Shown one piece after another: positions 13,301-27,164 of a DNA stretch of 64,000 nucleotides. A program made the translations under genes and the position numbers. Under the pieces are notes generated by a model. The model was not told the origin of the DNA, searched no databases, and saw only the letters and a program-made list of their open reading frames with translations. Numbering within the stretch: position 1 is the first letter of the stretch; each line of letters starts with the position of its first letter. This DNA is from Undaria pinnatifida (taxonomy: Eukaryota > Sar > Phaeophyceae > Laminariales > Alariaceae): assembly GCA_012845835.1 (NCBI GenBank), contig JABAKD010000020.1:4858720-4922719 (forward strand), read 5' to 3'.

Positions 13301-15482
13301 GCATAAACACAAAGCACGATCAGTAGACGCATCGGCATGAGCAAACCCGTGGACAACAGAGAATAGACGCAGCGGTACTCCGATTTAAGAAGTCACCCCG
13401 TGTGACGGACCGAAACAAGCGCTCTCAACTACCACATCTTCTCCTCTCTGTAAAGGGCAACATGTGGCCTTCAGTACGGCGGGACATGCCGATTTGACCA
13501 CTCTGAACTCCCGAATGTCCTCATCTTGGGTGCTCTTAAGTCGCGGTACCTACTTATACCTGCAAGCAATCGGCGGGATCCTTGCATCCCGAGCCCTCGG
13601 GAATGGTCGCCACCGATAAAGAAACCCCTGACTCCGACAAGGAGTCTAGGCCGGAAGACGCCGGGCTCTCGCACAGCCGCTCCACCGCCCTTTGGCCTGC
13701 CGCGTCCGCATCCATGCACAGAACGATTTGCTTGCTCCGAGTATACCTGTTTGGAAAACACGCCCGGCGCGTGCGTTGAGGGGGAGCGGGGGGGAAGGGT
13801 GAATGAAGCATGTTTTTGTGGTCAAGAACGGCCGAAATGATTACAAAAAACAAGCTTGGGTTCACGTACAAGTGTATGGAATGGGTAGAGCGTACTTGTT
13901 CTTAGGACAGGCGAAACGGCCGGACCAAAAAGAAGGAAAAAAACTTGGGATAATTGACTTAAACTGCCGTACGTGGTACGTACTATTTATCGTCACTGGA
14001 TGGCTAGAGTTGTGTTTAAGGGTTCTTCATGAAAGCTGGCCCCGATTATTTCGTGAAACAGAGGAATCTCCAAAAAAATTCACACCAACAAACACCAACG
14101 CACACAACACACTACCAATACACCTTACCAACACGCCACCACCACCACCACCACCACCACCGCCACCACCACCACCACCAACAACAACAATAGCAACCCT
14201 ACCACCCAAATCCCAACCAGCAAAACCTCCACCTACGCATCACAACCAAAATCCCCAACATCCACACCACCAAACAGGTACCTAGCGCACAGCTGCAGCT
14301 GATCGATCGTAATGGCGGTCCCAAGCACACCCACGGCAAATCGGATGCCGGCATCGTGCAGCTTGATCACGTCGAAATACCCCTCCACCACCACAGCCAA
14401 GTCTTCTGTACGGATCGCCTGTTTGGGGGCGGAGGTGTGGGGGGTGGGGGGGGAATCGCCGAGGTCGATTTTGGTGAGTAGTAGTGGTGGTGGTTCGTGG
14501 CGGGAAGCGGCCCATATCAAAAGGCTCCAGCCGTGCCCCACCCAAAGGAGATGTCACGTCGAGGCATGACCTTCCATCACAGACCCCCCCCCCCCCCCCC
14601 CAGCTCTCTCCTTCTCCCCCTCCGGCGGCAGAGAAAACCCAAAGGGAAACATGACACCAAGAGCACCGTTTCCGCAGCGGGTATTGAAGCCACGGCAGGA
14701 AATTCAACAAAACTTTCTATTCCCTCCCACCCCCTCGGAGATAAGACAAGGCAACAAGTTTTTTTGTGTGATACATAGAAGAAACGTAGCGAGCGCCTCG
14801 AGTGTCGTAGGCCTCTCCACTACAAGTACGAACAGTGTTAGGTCTCGAAAAGGATGCGTGGTTAACATTCAAAAGACAAAGGCAAGCCACCAATGACCAG
14901 TCCCCCCACCCCCACCCAATCCTCTCGTCGCCAAGACATGCAAAACGCAAGAGCGCAAGAAAAGTCAAGGCACACACGCACGCACGCACGAAACGCACGC
15001 ACCTCCTTCGCAAGATCAAGCCCGAAAACGTTCTTCCCCTTCTTGAACAGCGTTGTCTCCGGAGAGTTCAGGTACTTCGCCGGGGGGCGCGCCTTCGCCG
15101 CCTTGTTCCCCGCCCCCCTCCCCGCCCCCACCCCTGCCCCTACCCCTAGACCCGTGGACGCGTCCGCCGCATCGCCAGGTTTAACCGTCCCCGCCGCTGT
15201 CGCCGTTGCCTCCACTTGTGCGTTTGCCTCTCCGGCTGCGTCGGCGTCCGCGTCTTGGCCGTGTTTCCCTTTTCCCCCCTTTTCTTGTGTAGTGGGCTTT
15301 TTCTCGGGAACAACGAACCCACTGCCGACGCTTCCCTGCGTCTGGTGGGGTTAAGGGGAGGTGGGACGCGGAGGAAAGGACGACGGTAGTGCAATTTACC
15401 TGGTACGTTAGTTGACCGACAGAAACAACAAAACAACAACAACAGCAACAACAAGAACAAAAACAACAACAACAGCAACAGC

Positions 15483-15515
<33 letters not shown>

Positions 15516-18500
15516 AACAACAACAACAACACCACAAACGTCACCGCCACAGCAACTCCAAAACAGCGACCCCACAAGAAAATATACAGAAAAATGTGCA
15601 ATAACCCACTGCGACGCACCTGAAACTCTGACAGATCCCTCGCCCCGAATCCAATAACGCTTCCACGGTGGTCCCGAATGGGCACCACCAGCCTCCCCCT
15701 GAACCGATCCACTCGACTACGCGGGTTCTGCGAAAATAAATAAAAAACAGAATAGAGACGGGACGGGTGTCTCGTACGCGCAGAAAACGAGTCGGTGAGC
15801 TTAATGCTATTAGCTGTTACTACCTCCAAAACTAGGGCTGTGACTTAGTTAGTACTTGTTAGTTGGAAAGTAGGTTGGAAAGCCAGCTAACTGACTTTAG
15901 TCGACTAGTTGGCTAGCATTCTGAAACCAGGCGAGCAAAGCGAGCCAGCCCTCCCCTTATCGAGTACACTCCCGGCCTAAGGGGGGCCGCAGAAGGCGGC
16001 CCCTGAGGGTCCGCCGGAGACAAAAAATACGCAGTTTGGCTTCATTTCAAACACAAAAAGTATGATAAAAAAGGCCAGGCTTATCTGTGGTTTCTATCAC
16101 GAAACTGGTGCAGTCTAAAGTCTGTCTCAGTGTATCGCATTCTGAAGGGATGTACAACCAGAAATATGGGCATGCCGTATCGGCTTCTGGGTCTCCCCCT
16201 GGTCCTACGCTGTGTCAAAGCGGTATGTACATGCCCCCGTGCGGCAGGCAGTACCATACCGTCAGAAAAAACATAACACAACACAGACTGGGATCTCTCC
16301 CACGACAGGCGCATACAAGTACATACGTGAACAGATCATTAGTTTGTTTGTTTGTTTGTTTGTTTGTTTGTTTGCTGGCTTATCCAATCTATTATGTTAT
16401 TTCTCTTTGTCCCCCCGTAAACGTAACTCAGACCCGGGGTCACAAACCGCCCCCCTCCCCCCCCGCCCCCCCCACTACGGTATGTGTCTTCGTTTTTATC
16501 GCGAGAAGCCTTCAGCCCTTTCCTCCCCCGTCGACTCGCATCGAATTGCGCCTAGTGGTCGTCGGCGATTCGAGAATGGTTCTTAGTTGCGCTTCGAGCT
16601 GGTCCAGCCTTAAAACAGGCATACATTCGATCGGCACTTTTGCACTCGTCTGACCATATTATAACACCAAATTTGGGAACACGGTTCCTGAGCCCACAGC
16701 GCGTTTGCGCATGTTGGACATTTTGGAATCCGAATTCGGAGTGATTTCGTCGAGAAATGGCATGCCGAGTGAATTCCCGTCACCTGCGGAGCTATCTCGA
16801 TACTACGGTGTACACAAGACTCCGAAAATTCTGTACAGCGGGTGACGCTGATTCTTGGTGTGAACGTTCCTTGAGGCAAGGTAACACGGTCGATATCCCA
16901 GCCATCGCCTGAGCAACTGTCTATCGAGAGATATGATGTGCATATGATCCGCGATTCAAAGTCAAGAAATAATGGTGAGCCACACAAAATCTTAATTTCA
17001 CAGCCCAGATTATCGTGTGTTTGCGCATTGTTTTTTACACGTGATTTGAACCGCTTTTTTCTAATGCTTCAAAGAGGTCCCATTTTGCTTCCTCCATTTT
17101 TTTTAACACTGTTAGGCCGAAATGCCAACCGCATGCTTCTTGAAACGACCGTCTATCCCCGCCCCCGAAAAACACAACAATGGAGCCCCTTTGAATCGTT
17201 TGGTCATTGCCTAAGGAAGATCCAAACGAATGTTTAGATCGAAAGTCGCAAAATTGAGCTGTGAAAGTGCTGGCGAAAACAGCGTGGTCCACTCGGCCGG
17301 ACCAATTCCTAATAATGCGGAAATTTCCTGATCATTACCTTCATTAGTGTAGGGTAAGTGTTACCAACTAACACCAAACTAAAATGCGTCCTACGGGTTC
17401 TCGTTTTTGAGCCCGCCAAGAAACAATCAGGCAAAGCGTAATTGGAAATAGTGAGGAAGACCGGAGGCAACACCGATGGACCCGGCCCGTCCACCGATGG
17501 GCCAACCTACCGTACGATACGGGCACACCCACGAAAAAAAAAATGGGTGAGCGCTACCTTTCACTGTACCTGGTACACTCGTACAAACATGCAGAAACCC
17601 GCAAAATCTCGTCCCACCAAAACTAGGCAGTCCTGTGCTCGCAGCGTGGAATGCTAGGTTGGTGCCGCCGGGAAACACGTACCCCGTACCAAACAAGACT
17701 TACTGCAAGCAAGGAAACCCAAGAAAGAATACAGTTGGATAGTTGGCACCGCCACAACTACCGACAACACCTAGCAACTATAATACCTCGGCCAACACCA
17801 AATAACTAGCTAGCGACATACTATTAGTACTTGTATAGTTAGCCCAATCACAGCAATGGGAACCAGTCACCAGTACACTTCCAAGCATTCAAACTTCAGT
17901 AATTTTGTCTTCAAATATGTGCGCGCACATGGAAAATGGTTACGTGAATATGTTATGTCCTACAAGGTTCCCCTTCGGGATGGGGTTTCCCTGATATCCC
18001 GGGGGCGTCGCAAGTCCAAAAGGGGGAACACAGACATTCCAATGATATGCAGAGCTCCGGCTTTTGCTGCCGCTGTATGCTTCGTATACCCGGTGATGAA
18101 GTCCGACCATGTGTGTTTTCGATTGCTGCATTGGACGTCAAAAATGTTGTTGTGGTTTGACCTCCTGCCGTGTACCAACCACACACACATACGCCGTGAC
18201 TACCGTCAGTGTTTGGGCTAGCCACAAAGCCCCTGACTCGAGGAGCCTTACAATTCTTTAGGCGCCACCCCTACCATACTATTAGTGCTATTATAATACA
18301 GTAGCGAAGCCTATATAAGGCGGTATGGTGTGAAGGGGCTTTGGCCGCCCTATATCGAGAGGCCGCCCGATTCGTCGTACAGGCGCTCGTATTGACAAAT
18401 ACAGTCGCGCGCCGCCCGATTTCAACCGCCCTATATCGAGTGGCCGCCTTATTCTAACCGCCTTATATCGGCCCTGTTACTGCAGTAGTGCGAGTCGACA

Positions 18501-21500
18501 GGTACAAATATCCTTCTTCACGAGTCCACGGGGACAGCTATAGTAAGCCAACCATATACTTGGGTGTTTGCGGCACACCAGACTTGGTTGGGGAAGAAAA
18601 CACACAATAACAGTAATGATACCGACGGATGTCATATATATACATACACAACCCAAGGCCAACACAAACCCACAAACAAAACAGCGAAAACGGGCCACAA
18701 GGGCAAAAATGGCCCATTGTTTTTTGTGGGTTGTGTTGGCATTGCGTTATGACGTTCGCCGGGAGTCATCCCTCTATACTCGTAGCGCGGCAGGAGTTGC
18801 GCGTTTGGGGCTAAAAAAAACGAACGTTTTGGGCTCCACAAGTACTGAACCATCGGTTGATGACTGATTCTACGATAGACCCCCCCGAGAAAACACCGAT
18901 TTTCTTTATCGAACGTTTCATGGCTGCTCGACACGACGAAAGATGCTACAAAAAAAATTATCTCCACGTGTTTCCTTGTTTGCAAAGGGCGCCATCGAGC
19001 GGTGACCGTGGGGGTGGCTAGGGGCACCGTATTTCAGGCGAGACATGGCCGGTTATTTCGTTCAAGAAAAGTTGGGGGGGGGGGGGGGGGGCACCGTAGG
19101 ACGACTCTAATTGGACAAAATCTATGAGCACTTTCGTTTTAGGACTAAAGCATAGACGTGTTGGTCGGTTTGCGCGAACGAAGGCAACCGAAGTCCTCTT
19201 TCGGGTGAGGTATTGAGTTCCTCATGTGAGGAGCTCAGGAATTTCCTAGCTGGGGCTGACTCTCGGTTTCAAAACTACTGTAGCATTATATGTTTTCTTA
19301 CACTACCATATCTCCAAGATTGCATCCCAAACATCGTGAGGTGCAGTGCCAAACGGGTTCATAACTCGACCCGTTTACTACGGCAAAATCAACCAACACA
19401 ATCTCCAATCAGTTCGTCCCTAACCACGTGGGTGTAATCCAGAGGGGTTTCCAACGTAAGGAAGCATATCTTGCGCAAAAAAACAAGCCTTCAAGAAGCC
19501 ACCCGTTCTCACGTTCGGCGAGGTGGGGTATTTCCACTTAGAGGTGTCCGGCACCAGCCCGGCGTCGACAAGGGTGTCCATCCCGAAGCCCTCCTGCGGA
19601 CGAGAGACGCGCGCGCGGGGGGGGAGGGAGGGGGGGGGGGAAACCAAAATGCGCAAAAAAAAACAAAAAGGGAATAGACAAAGAAGGTGAAACGAAAAAA
19701 AAAGGAAAGTCACGAAGCAGGCTCTTCTTCCCCTTCCCCACTACGGTACGCGCCTTCCTTGGGACTGTGAAAATAATGAAGCGCTTTCTTCCCTCGTCGA
19801 CTCGCTTTGAATTGTGTCTGTACCGGTATGCCTGCCTGCCTGCCAAGCCTACTAAACCAGCCGAAAACGAGTAAAAACTACATAGATGGTGGCCGACAAA
19901 GTGCGGGTTACAAATCAAGGCCAACAACCAGCGCGCGAAGTGCTAGCGGTCGGCGAGCAACGCTAACGACCAGCAACTAAATACTGATCACGTTACAATA
20001 TTGGGTAAAACCATACCTGGTCGAGGTATTCTACGAGAGGGCTCGCAAGGTTGGCGGGGCTGTACCCCAGCTGAAAGTCCATTACCGTCGCGGGAGATAT
20101 GCCTCGCTCCAAAATGTGCGCCCTGAAGAGAGCAAAGGGGAAGAAGAAAAAAACACACACACACGCACACACACAAACACACACAGACAGACAAAGAGTG
20201 CGCCTGTTATTCACCACCAAATACTTAAATGCGCGGACAGCGAGGAGACGAGCACCCCCCCTTACAACAACAGAATCCGAGCGTTCACCGCTATATCGCC
20301 GCCAAGACTTATAAACGCACCAGTGTCGCCGTTCATTTTACAAGTTTTCGCCGAGCACGCAAGTCAGCGAGGGTACGCATCTTTCCGTCGCCGGATCGTT
20401 CTCCAGTTCCCCAATGATGGAGGCAAACGCCAACCCCAGGCGGCACTCTTCACCAAATAGATACATGTCTCACATGTCTTCTTGAACGGTACAATCACAA
20501 GTGCACTCCGCAACAAGGCAGCAGTCACTCGGTTGCCACCTCTCAAGAGCTTGCCAGGTATCTCGCAGCGACACGAGCCACTAAAAGCTGTCAGGTATAA
20601 TCCAATGTAATTCCCCTGTACCCACCTCGAACCGCCCGCTGCAGCCGTTCTCCGTGAACCCCCCCCACCTTCCCCTTCTGTCTTCCAACCCCTCCCCTCC
20701 CTCACCTTGCAACCCCTGCCGCTGGCATCTCCACCAGACACCTCGTGTAAAACTGCGCAGCCATCTGCAGAACCACGCTGAGCCGCTCCCTAGCCTCTCT
20801 CCTGGCCTTCTCGTCTCCGGTGTCCCCCGCCCATCCCTCGCTCGAATCTTGGGGGGCGTTGTCGAAGCCGAGGGGGACGCCGGCCTCTTCGGCGAGGTCG
20901 CGCACCACTTCCCGGAACCCCAGGCCGTCGATCTGGCAAAAACAGCAATATGTCAGTCCCACCACAGCAAAAATTGAGGGAGCGAGCGAAACAAATGCAC
21001 AAGATAAAGAAAAACAAAAAAAACATCAGAGGAAAGTACAACGCAACACATCACAAAAACAACAGTAATCGCAACAGCAGCAAAAACGCAAGGCAACCTA
21101 ACCCATCGAAGCACAACAAAGCAAAGCAAAAGCTAACTTACGTTCTTGCAACACACACAGATGACGACAAACATATGTTCTTGAAACACACACGGATGAC
21201 AATGCGACCGCTAAGTACTAAACCAACCACACGGAAAGACGCCCCTTCACCCACCACAAGACGTTAATAGGGACGAAAACGGTGCAGTGTGCACACGTAA
21301 CTTCGCGGCAAGACACTCAACAGCGGTAGCCAAGCTGCTAGGGGCGAGGCACCAACCACCACCACCACGACCACCTCCGCCACCACCACCGCCATCAACA
21401 CTGAAACAACAACAACCAACACCGCAATCACTACAACCACCACCACCACCCGCAAGACCCCCAGTACCACCGTCACAAGCGCCTTTCACTCCCGCCCGCC

Positions 21501-24500
21501 AACACCACCACTACCCCACCCCCCTCACCCCTCCCACCTACCCCTCCCACCTCCACCATCACCCCCCCCCCCCTTGCTAAAATCACCACCGGGTCCGTCA
21601 AACCCACACCTGCATCAAGAACGTGATGACGTCGCCGCTGGCGCCGCAGCCGAAGCAGTGGTACGAGCCCCTTGAGTCGTCTACGGAAAACGAGGGAGTG
21701 CGGTCCTCGTGGAACGGGCAGCAGCCGATCATCCCCCGACCGGCAGGCTGCATCTCCACATGCCTAAGGGGGGCAAGCGGATGGGAGGAGCAGGGCAAGT
21801 TTCAATAGAGAATACATAATACGTATACCGTTGGTTGGCGTGGCTGTCGTTATTGCTGTTTACTATCTATCGTTATTGCTTGTTGCTATAGAGTGCCAGG
21901 TACTCGTGTTTTTTATATAATCTTAATTATGCTACCAGTATGGTATTAGTCTCTTCGTGAGCGACGCGTGCGATCGACCACAACAACCCCTTTGCAAAAA
22001 AGCAGTCCGCGCAGCGTTGCTGTTGACGTTGGTTCTTGGTATTGTCCGCTACCTGGTATGATACAACAACGTGGCAGTTCAACGCTGGCAGTTCAGTTTC
22101 TGTTTACAGTACCTGGTATCCATTGACCGCAGCAGCACACTCAGCTTTACGTACGAGTGTCATATTGTATATGTGCTTGGAGCCCATACCTGAAGCGATA
22201 TAATACATCAAAGTCAGTGCTCTCAGACACTTCCCAAACAGGTCCTGCGGAAAAGGGCTTTTTTTCCAATGCTAGGACTCAGACCATCTCCCTATCGCCA
22301 GTTTTAGATAGTTGAGGTTACAGGTCATCGTTCTTCTGTTTGGATATTTTAGAACCGACACATTAAGTGTGTCGAAAAAAGTCTACTTCGCAAGTCAAAC
22401 TCCTCCAGACTCGGTAAATATGGTAAAATGGTCATTTCTGGCGTTGCTGACACGGGTTTGACCCAGAATTCGACGACATGGTCAAGCACCATTAATAGTA
22501 GGCGAACGCATCTCCACCTCTAGTGGGGCCGTTAGTGGCATGTCACACGCACGCATCAGAGAATGGGTAGCAAGAGCCTCGAATACAAGCACCCAATATC
22601 ACACTTTGTACCGATGCCATATCACCACGTAAACATTTCTATAGGGGCATACCGTGCAGACCCAACGCCCGCTACACCTCCTAGAGGCCACCACGAACAG
22701 CGCATACGTTGGTCGGGAGATGGTTTGAGATCTGGTGAAGCGCTAGAGTGGTTCTGCTGGTTGCACCTAGCTCAGAACAGGCTCGAGACGAGGCCCTGAG
22801 CGATGTGTCATCGACAAATATCTCCGGACACGACCTGAACAAAAGCGCACAGAGCGCGGACGCCCATGTGGAGTGTCTGTGGTTCTTGCCATGCTTGGTT
22901 GGGCTTCCAGGCATCCGCCGTTGTAGAGTAGTTGTACAGGACGCCACCCCCAAATCTGAAGCTTCCTCTGTCTGCGGGCTGTCCCAGCAGGGGTTTCCAC
23001 AACGTTACTCTCAGTATGTTTGCTATTCCGCCGCGTGGGACGTTTTTTTGTTTTGGAAGAAGGGATCCCTTAAGCAAATGTCTTCGAGCATGTCTTACCC
23101 TTTTTTTTCGCCTGCGGCAGGCCTTAGGCCAATTCTTACACAGTCGAACAGAGAGTTAATTCGACACAACTTTTTATTTTGGGCTGAGCGATTCGACCGG
23201 CAGATGCAGTCGAAAAAAGTCAGTCGACACCGTGTTGTACATACAACCTCCGTTCCCCTTGCCGCCTCGGCAAGGCATGCTGCGAGGCATGCCCTAACAG
23301 GCTTGTAGCGAGTGGGGGGCGTCTTTCTGGCGGGTGTAAGGCCGGACTCACCCTCAAGGAGTGATACCTTCTTGCTGCTGAGTGTGGCCGCGAGGCTTAG
23401 GCGTGGCGGTAGAGTAGGGTCGTACGTGGTGCGTTAGGCATGGTCACCTACGATTCGCGCGTCTTTTTAGGCAGAGCAGCAACGCTTGATCGGGATGCTC
23501 GTGCGCGGAGGCAGGCGCCACCACGAGCCAAACTACGGCGCAGTCTCAGTTTGGGTGTAGGGAACTGCGCCAGCAGGAGGCTGGATTCGATGACGAAGGA
23601 GGAGGGCGACTGAGCGTCGACGGGCGGGGAAGAGACGGATTGAACTCTCCCTGAACGAGAATTCTTGTTTTTCATATCAGCACCGCAAGCTGCGAGGAGC
23701 ACTTTGTTTTTTGGGACGGGGGAAAAGGGGAACCGACTGGAGTTGAGTGTCAACGAGAGCACGTGCGAAGGAGCGGGCCGAGTGAGCTAAGGCGATCAGG
23801 CGGCCATGGAGAACCGCAGCAGGAGGATGGCACACGGAGACCCACGACCCGCACGCACACCATCATTACGAGAGCAGCGATCGTCTGTTTTCTGGATTTT
23901 TTACGAGGCAGTAGTACATGTAACTTGCGTTTTGTAGACTTGGTAGAGTTGTATACCCTTCATGGGGAACGACCCCCGCAATTTTCAGGCACGGGCGTCG
24001 TAGCTACGCTGCAACCTGTCAGATAACTCGGGAAGGCGTGGCGATCATTGATATTTGTATGGTGGTTGTGGTTCGATTGCTCTTTTTTTCACTGCATGCC
24101 CGCGGGTCGTCACTCTGACAGCACTCCAGACAGCAGGCGTGTTCGGCTGTGCTCACGGTTACCGTGCAGTTCGTATGGTGCAGGCAGCACTGCAGAGAGC
24201 AACCGCTGTAGTTAGTAGCCGCGAGTTGGTTAGGTGTGGGAACGGGGGAACTCTATGCCGTAGGCGAGTGGATACCCGCGGCCATGTGAGTTCAGTTTGC
24301 ATATTGGATCATTTCACTTGTGCGCCTTCTACGTGTATCGTGCGCTTTATGTGGGAAAGCGCAGTATTTCCCGGACGAATTTTTCAAAGGTGTGTATGGT
24401 ACGGTACGGACCGAGGCGTACTGCCGGTATATACCGCCGGTATTACCGGTACCGGACACTTCGGTAAATTCGGTACGGCATCAATACCGGTACCGGCAAC

Positions 24501-27108
24501 TTCGGTAAGTTCGGTACGACATCAATACCGGTACCGGAAACTTCGATAAGTTCGGTACGACATCAATACCGGTACCGGCGGTGCCGGTGCAGACTTTCGT
24601 ACCGGTACCGGACACTTCGCTAAGTTAGGTACGACGTCAATACCGGTACCGGACATTTCGGTAAGTTCGGTGCGTTATCAATACCGGTACCGGAGACTTC
24701 GGTAAGTTCGGTACGACATCAGTACCGGTACCGGACACTTCGGTAAGTTCGGTACGAAATCAATACCGGTACCGGCGGTATCGGTATGCAAGTATGTACC
24801 GGAGCCGGTACCGGTATCGGTACAACATCGATACCGGCACCGGACACCTTGGTAAGATCAGCACAACATCAACCCGGTACCGGACACTTCTGTACGTTTG
24901 GCACGATATCAACCCGATTCCACCACATTGCGACGTCATCCCTTGAAGCTTTGGCTCCAGGCAGCACTCGTTGGCTCCAGGCTGCACTCTAAGCCACACA
25001 CACCCCGGTCCCCAAGCATCTTCCAGTCAATACGCTCGGTATACCGAGACTCTGAGCACGCATGAGCAACGGCGCAAAATCCCAGAATGAGGTGGCCTCC
25101 AACAGTGATGCAATCGGTTCTGGTGGCGGGACATCTTCGCCAGCTCCCACAAACACCAGCGCCGGCGGCAGAAGTTATCGACGTGGATGCGGAAAAGAAA
25201 GCCGGCCGGTGATTTTGCCTGCTCCTGCATACAACTCGCTCACGGGAGACGTGTACGAGTTGCCGGCGGAGACGGTCAAAGCCGTCAAAGGTTTCCCGGT
25301 GCCGGCCGGTTTTCGGACGGAAGGGACGAGTGATGCCTCGTTTATGTACTCGATTGGTGTTTACGTCGAAACGACTGACGAGAAGACGGCGCCCTGCCGA
25401 TAATCCAAAGGGTGTACATTACCTTTTGAACAGCATATATATCAAGACAAAGATTAAATAAGAGAAAAATATTGAAATTTAAAGAACCAATTAAAATTCA
25501 ATTCAATTTCATACCTCAGCGGGTACCCCCGGCCAATACCGGATTTGCTCTGTACATGTACCGCCAGTTTATGTCCTGTTTATGTACCTAAGCGCAAGTG
25601 TGCGCCGGTACCTTGCCGGCGTATATACCGCCGGTCCTGCCGGTATGTGTATTCAAGTGTGTGCCGGTAGCGGACGCTTCGGTAAGTTCGGTACGACATC
25701 AATACCGGCACCGGTAACTTCGGTAAGTTCGGTACGATACCAATGCCGGTACCGGAAACTTCGGTAAGTTCGGTACGATACCAATGCCGGTACCGGAAAC
25801 TTCGGAAAGTTAGGTACGACATCGATACCGGTAGTACCGGCGGTACTTTTTTTTTTTTCTTTTTCATCCTCCGGCGGATGGGGAATAATAAAGCTTTAGC
25901 TCACCACACTTCCACGTATTTCCATACGCGTCGTGTGTCGATTTAACTCATTTGCTTTCGCAGCCCAACGCTAGCTGGCGCACCCTTCGGATCCCATTGT
26001 AAGTATAGCGTGAGCTGTCCCTATCAGTGGTCTTCGTTACAACCCCGGCAGCGCAAGCTGCCGTTGTATCCGGATGCGTGTACCGGCGGTACCGGTACAT
26101 ACTTTCGTACCGGTGCCGGACACTTCGGTACGTTCGGTACACCCCCAATGCCGGTACCGGACACTTCGGTAAGTTCGGGAGGACGTCAATACCGGTACCG
26201 GACACGTCTGTAAGTTCGGTACATCCATACCGGTACCGAGAATACCGGTACCGTACCGAACCCACCCTTGCTATTCATTTCAGTTGGTTTTCGGACCTTC
26301 CTAGGGTTCCAGCACCTTTGTGTGACCACGGACCCTATATTATTTACAAGAGTTAATGTGAGACAACAACAACAATAACCCATCGCATCGCTCATCCAAT
26401 AAAAAAACACACACCCACACGCCCACACACCCAAACCAGGTAGCACACAGCAGCATCATACCATAGCGCCGACGCTGGCTGGGCTGCTATCACGGCTGCC
26501 GCTTCTCGCAGAAAGCCAGCGTGGCGCATTCCTAGCTCCGCCCACTACCAGCGTGATGGCAGCAGCGGGCGGTACCATGTAATTTTGCCAACAACGGCTA
26601 CGCATGCTGTGGCTTTGGCGGCCCTCGGCTGAGTGCAACGCCGCCGAACGTTGCTTTCGCGGCTTTCCGCTAAGTCCAACGCCACCAACCCGCTTGGACG
26701 AGGGTTCGTCGCCCGAAGTACGCGTTGCTCGCGGAGAACGCACGAAGCACAGTGACTCGTGGATCCGATTGTATGAACATGATATTAGACTGGGTATCAT
26801 ACACGAGCTTTATATAATAGACCGAAACAAACAACATAAGATAATTGTTTGAGCCAACGTCAGCTGTGCTCGTACCGTCGAACGACACACTGGCATTGAC
26901 AGGACAATGAACACACACCTGGCAGGAAACACGTACCAAGATCGCACTACTGCTGTGAATAATAACAGACGAAAGCTAGACAAGATAACTCACTGGCCAA
27001 TGACCTCGGTGATGCTCGTCTGTGCACGGATCAGGTCCAGCGTTTCGTCTGTGATGTGGCCAAACGGTCTCCGTCTGCCATCCCCCCGTCCGCCTCCCGC
27101 CCCGCGCC

Positions 27109-27164
<56 letters not shown>

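Larger units (their letters stand above)
13560..15727 (-). other. Primase exons 6-9: catalytic core and TOPRIM
   Basis: Exon 6 holds the basic motif (DRFRGRLVVPIRDHRG, then GFGAR). Exon 7 carries a Gly/Ala/Lys-rich insert of about 85 residues and then KYLNSPETTLFKKGKNVFGL, close to the bacterial consensus. Exon 8 holds VVVEGYFDVIKLHDAG with the general-acid Glu. Exon 9 holds IVLCMDADAAGQRAVERL with the metal-binding Asp pair, and ends with GCKDPADCLQ. All catalytic residues I can check are intact, so the enzyme is probably active. Confidence 0.93.
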
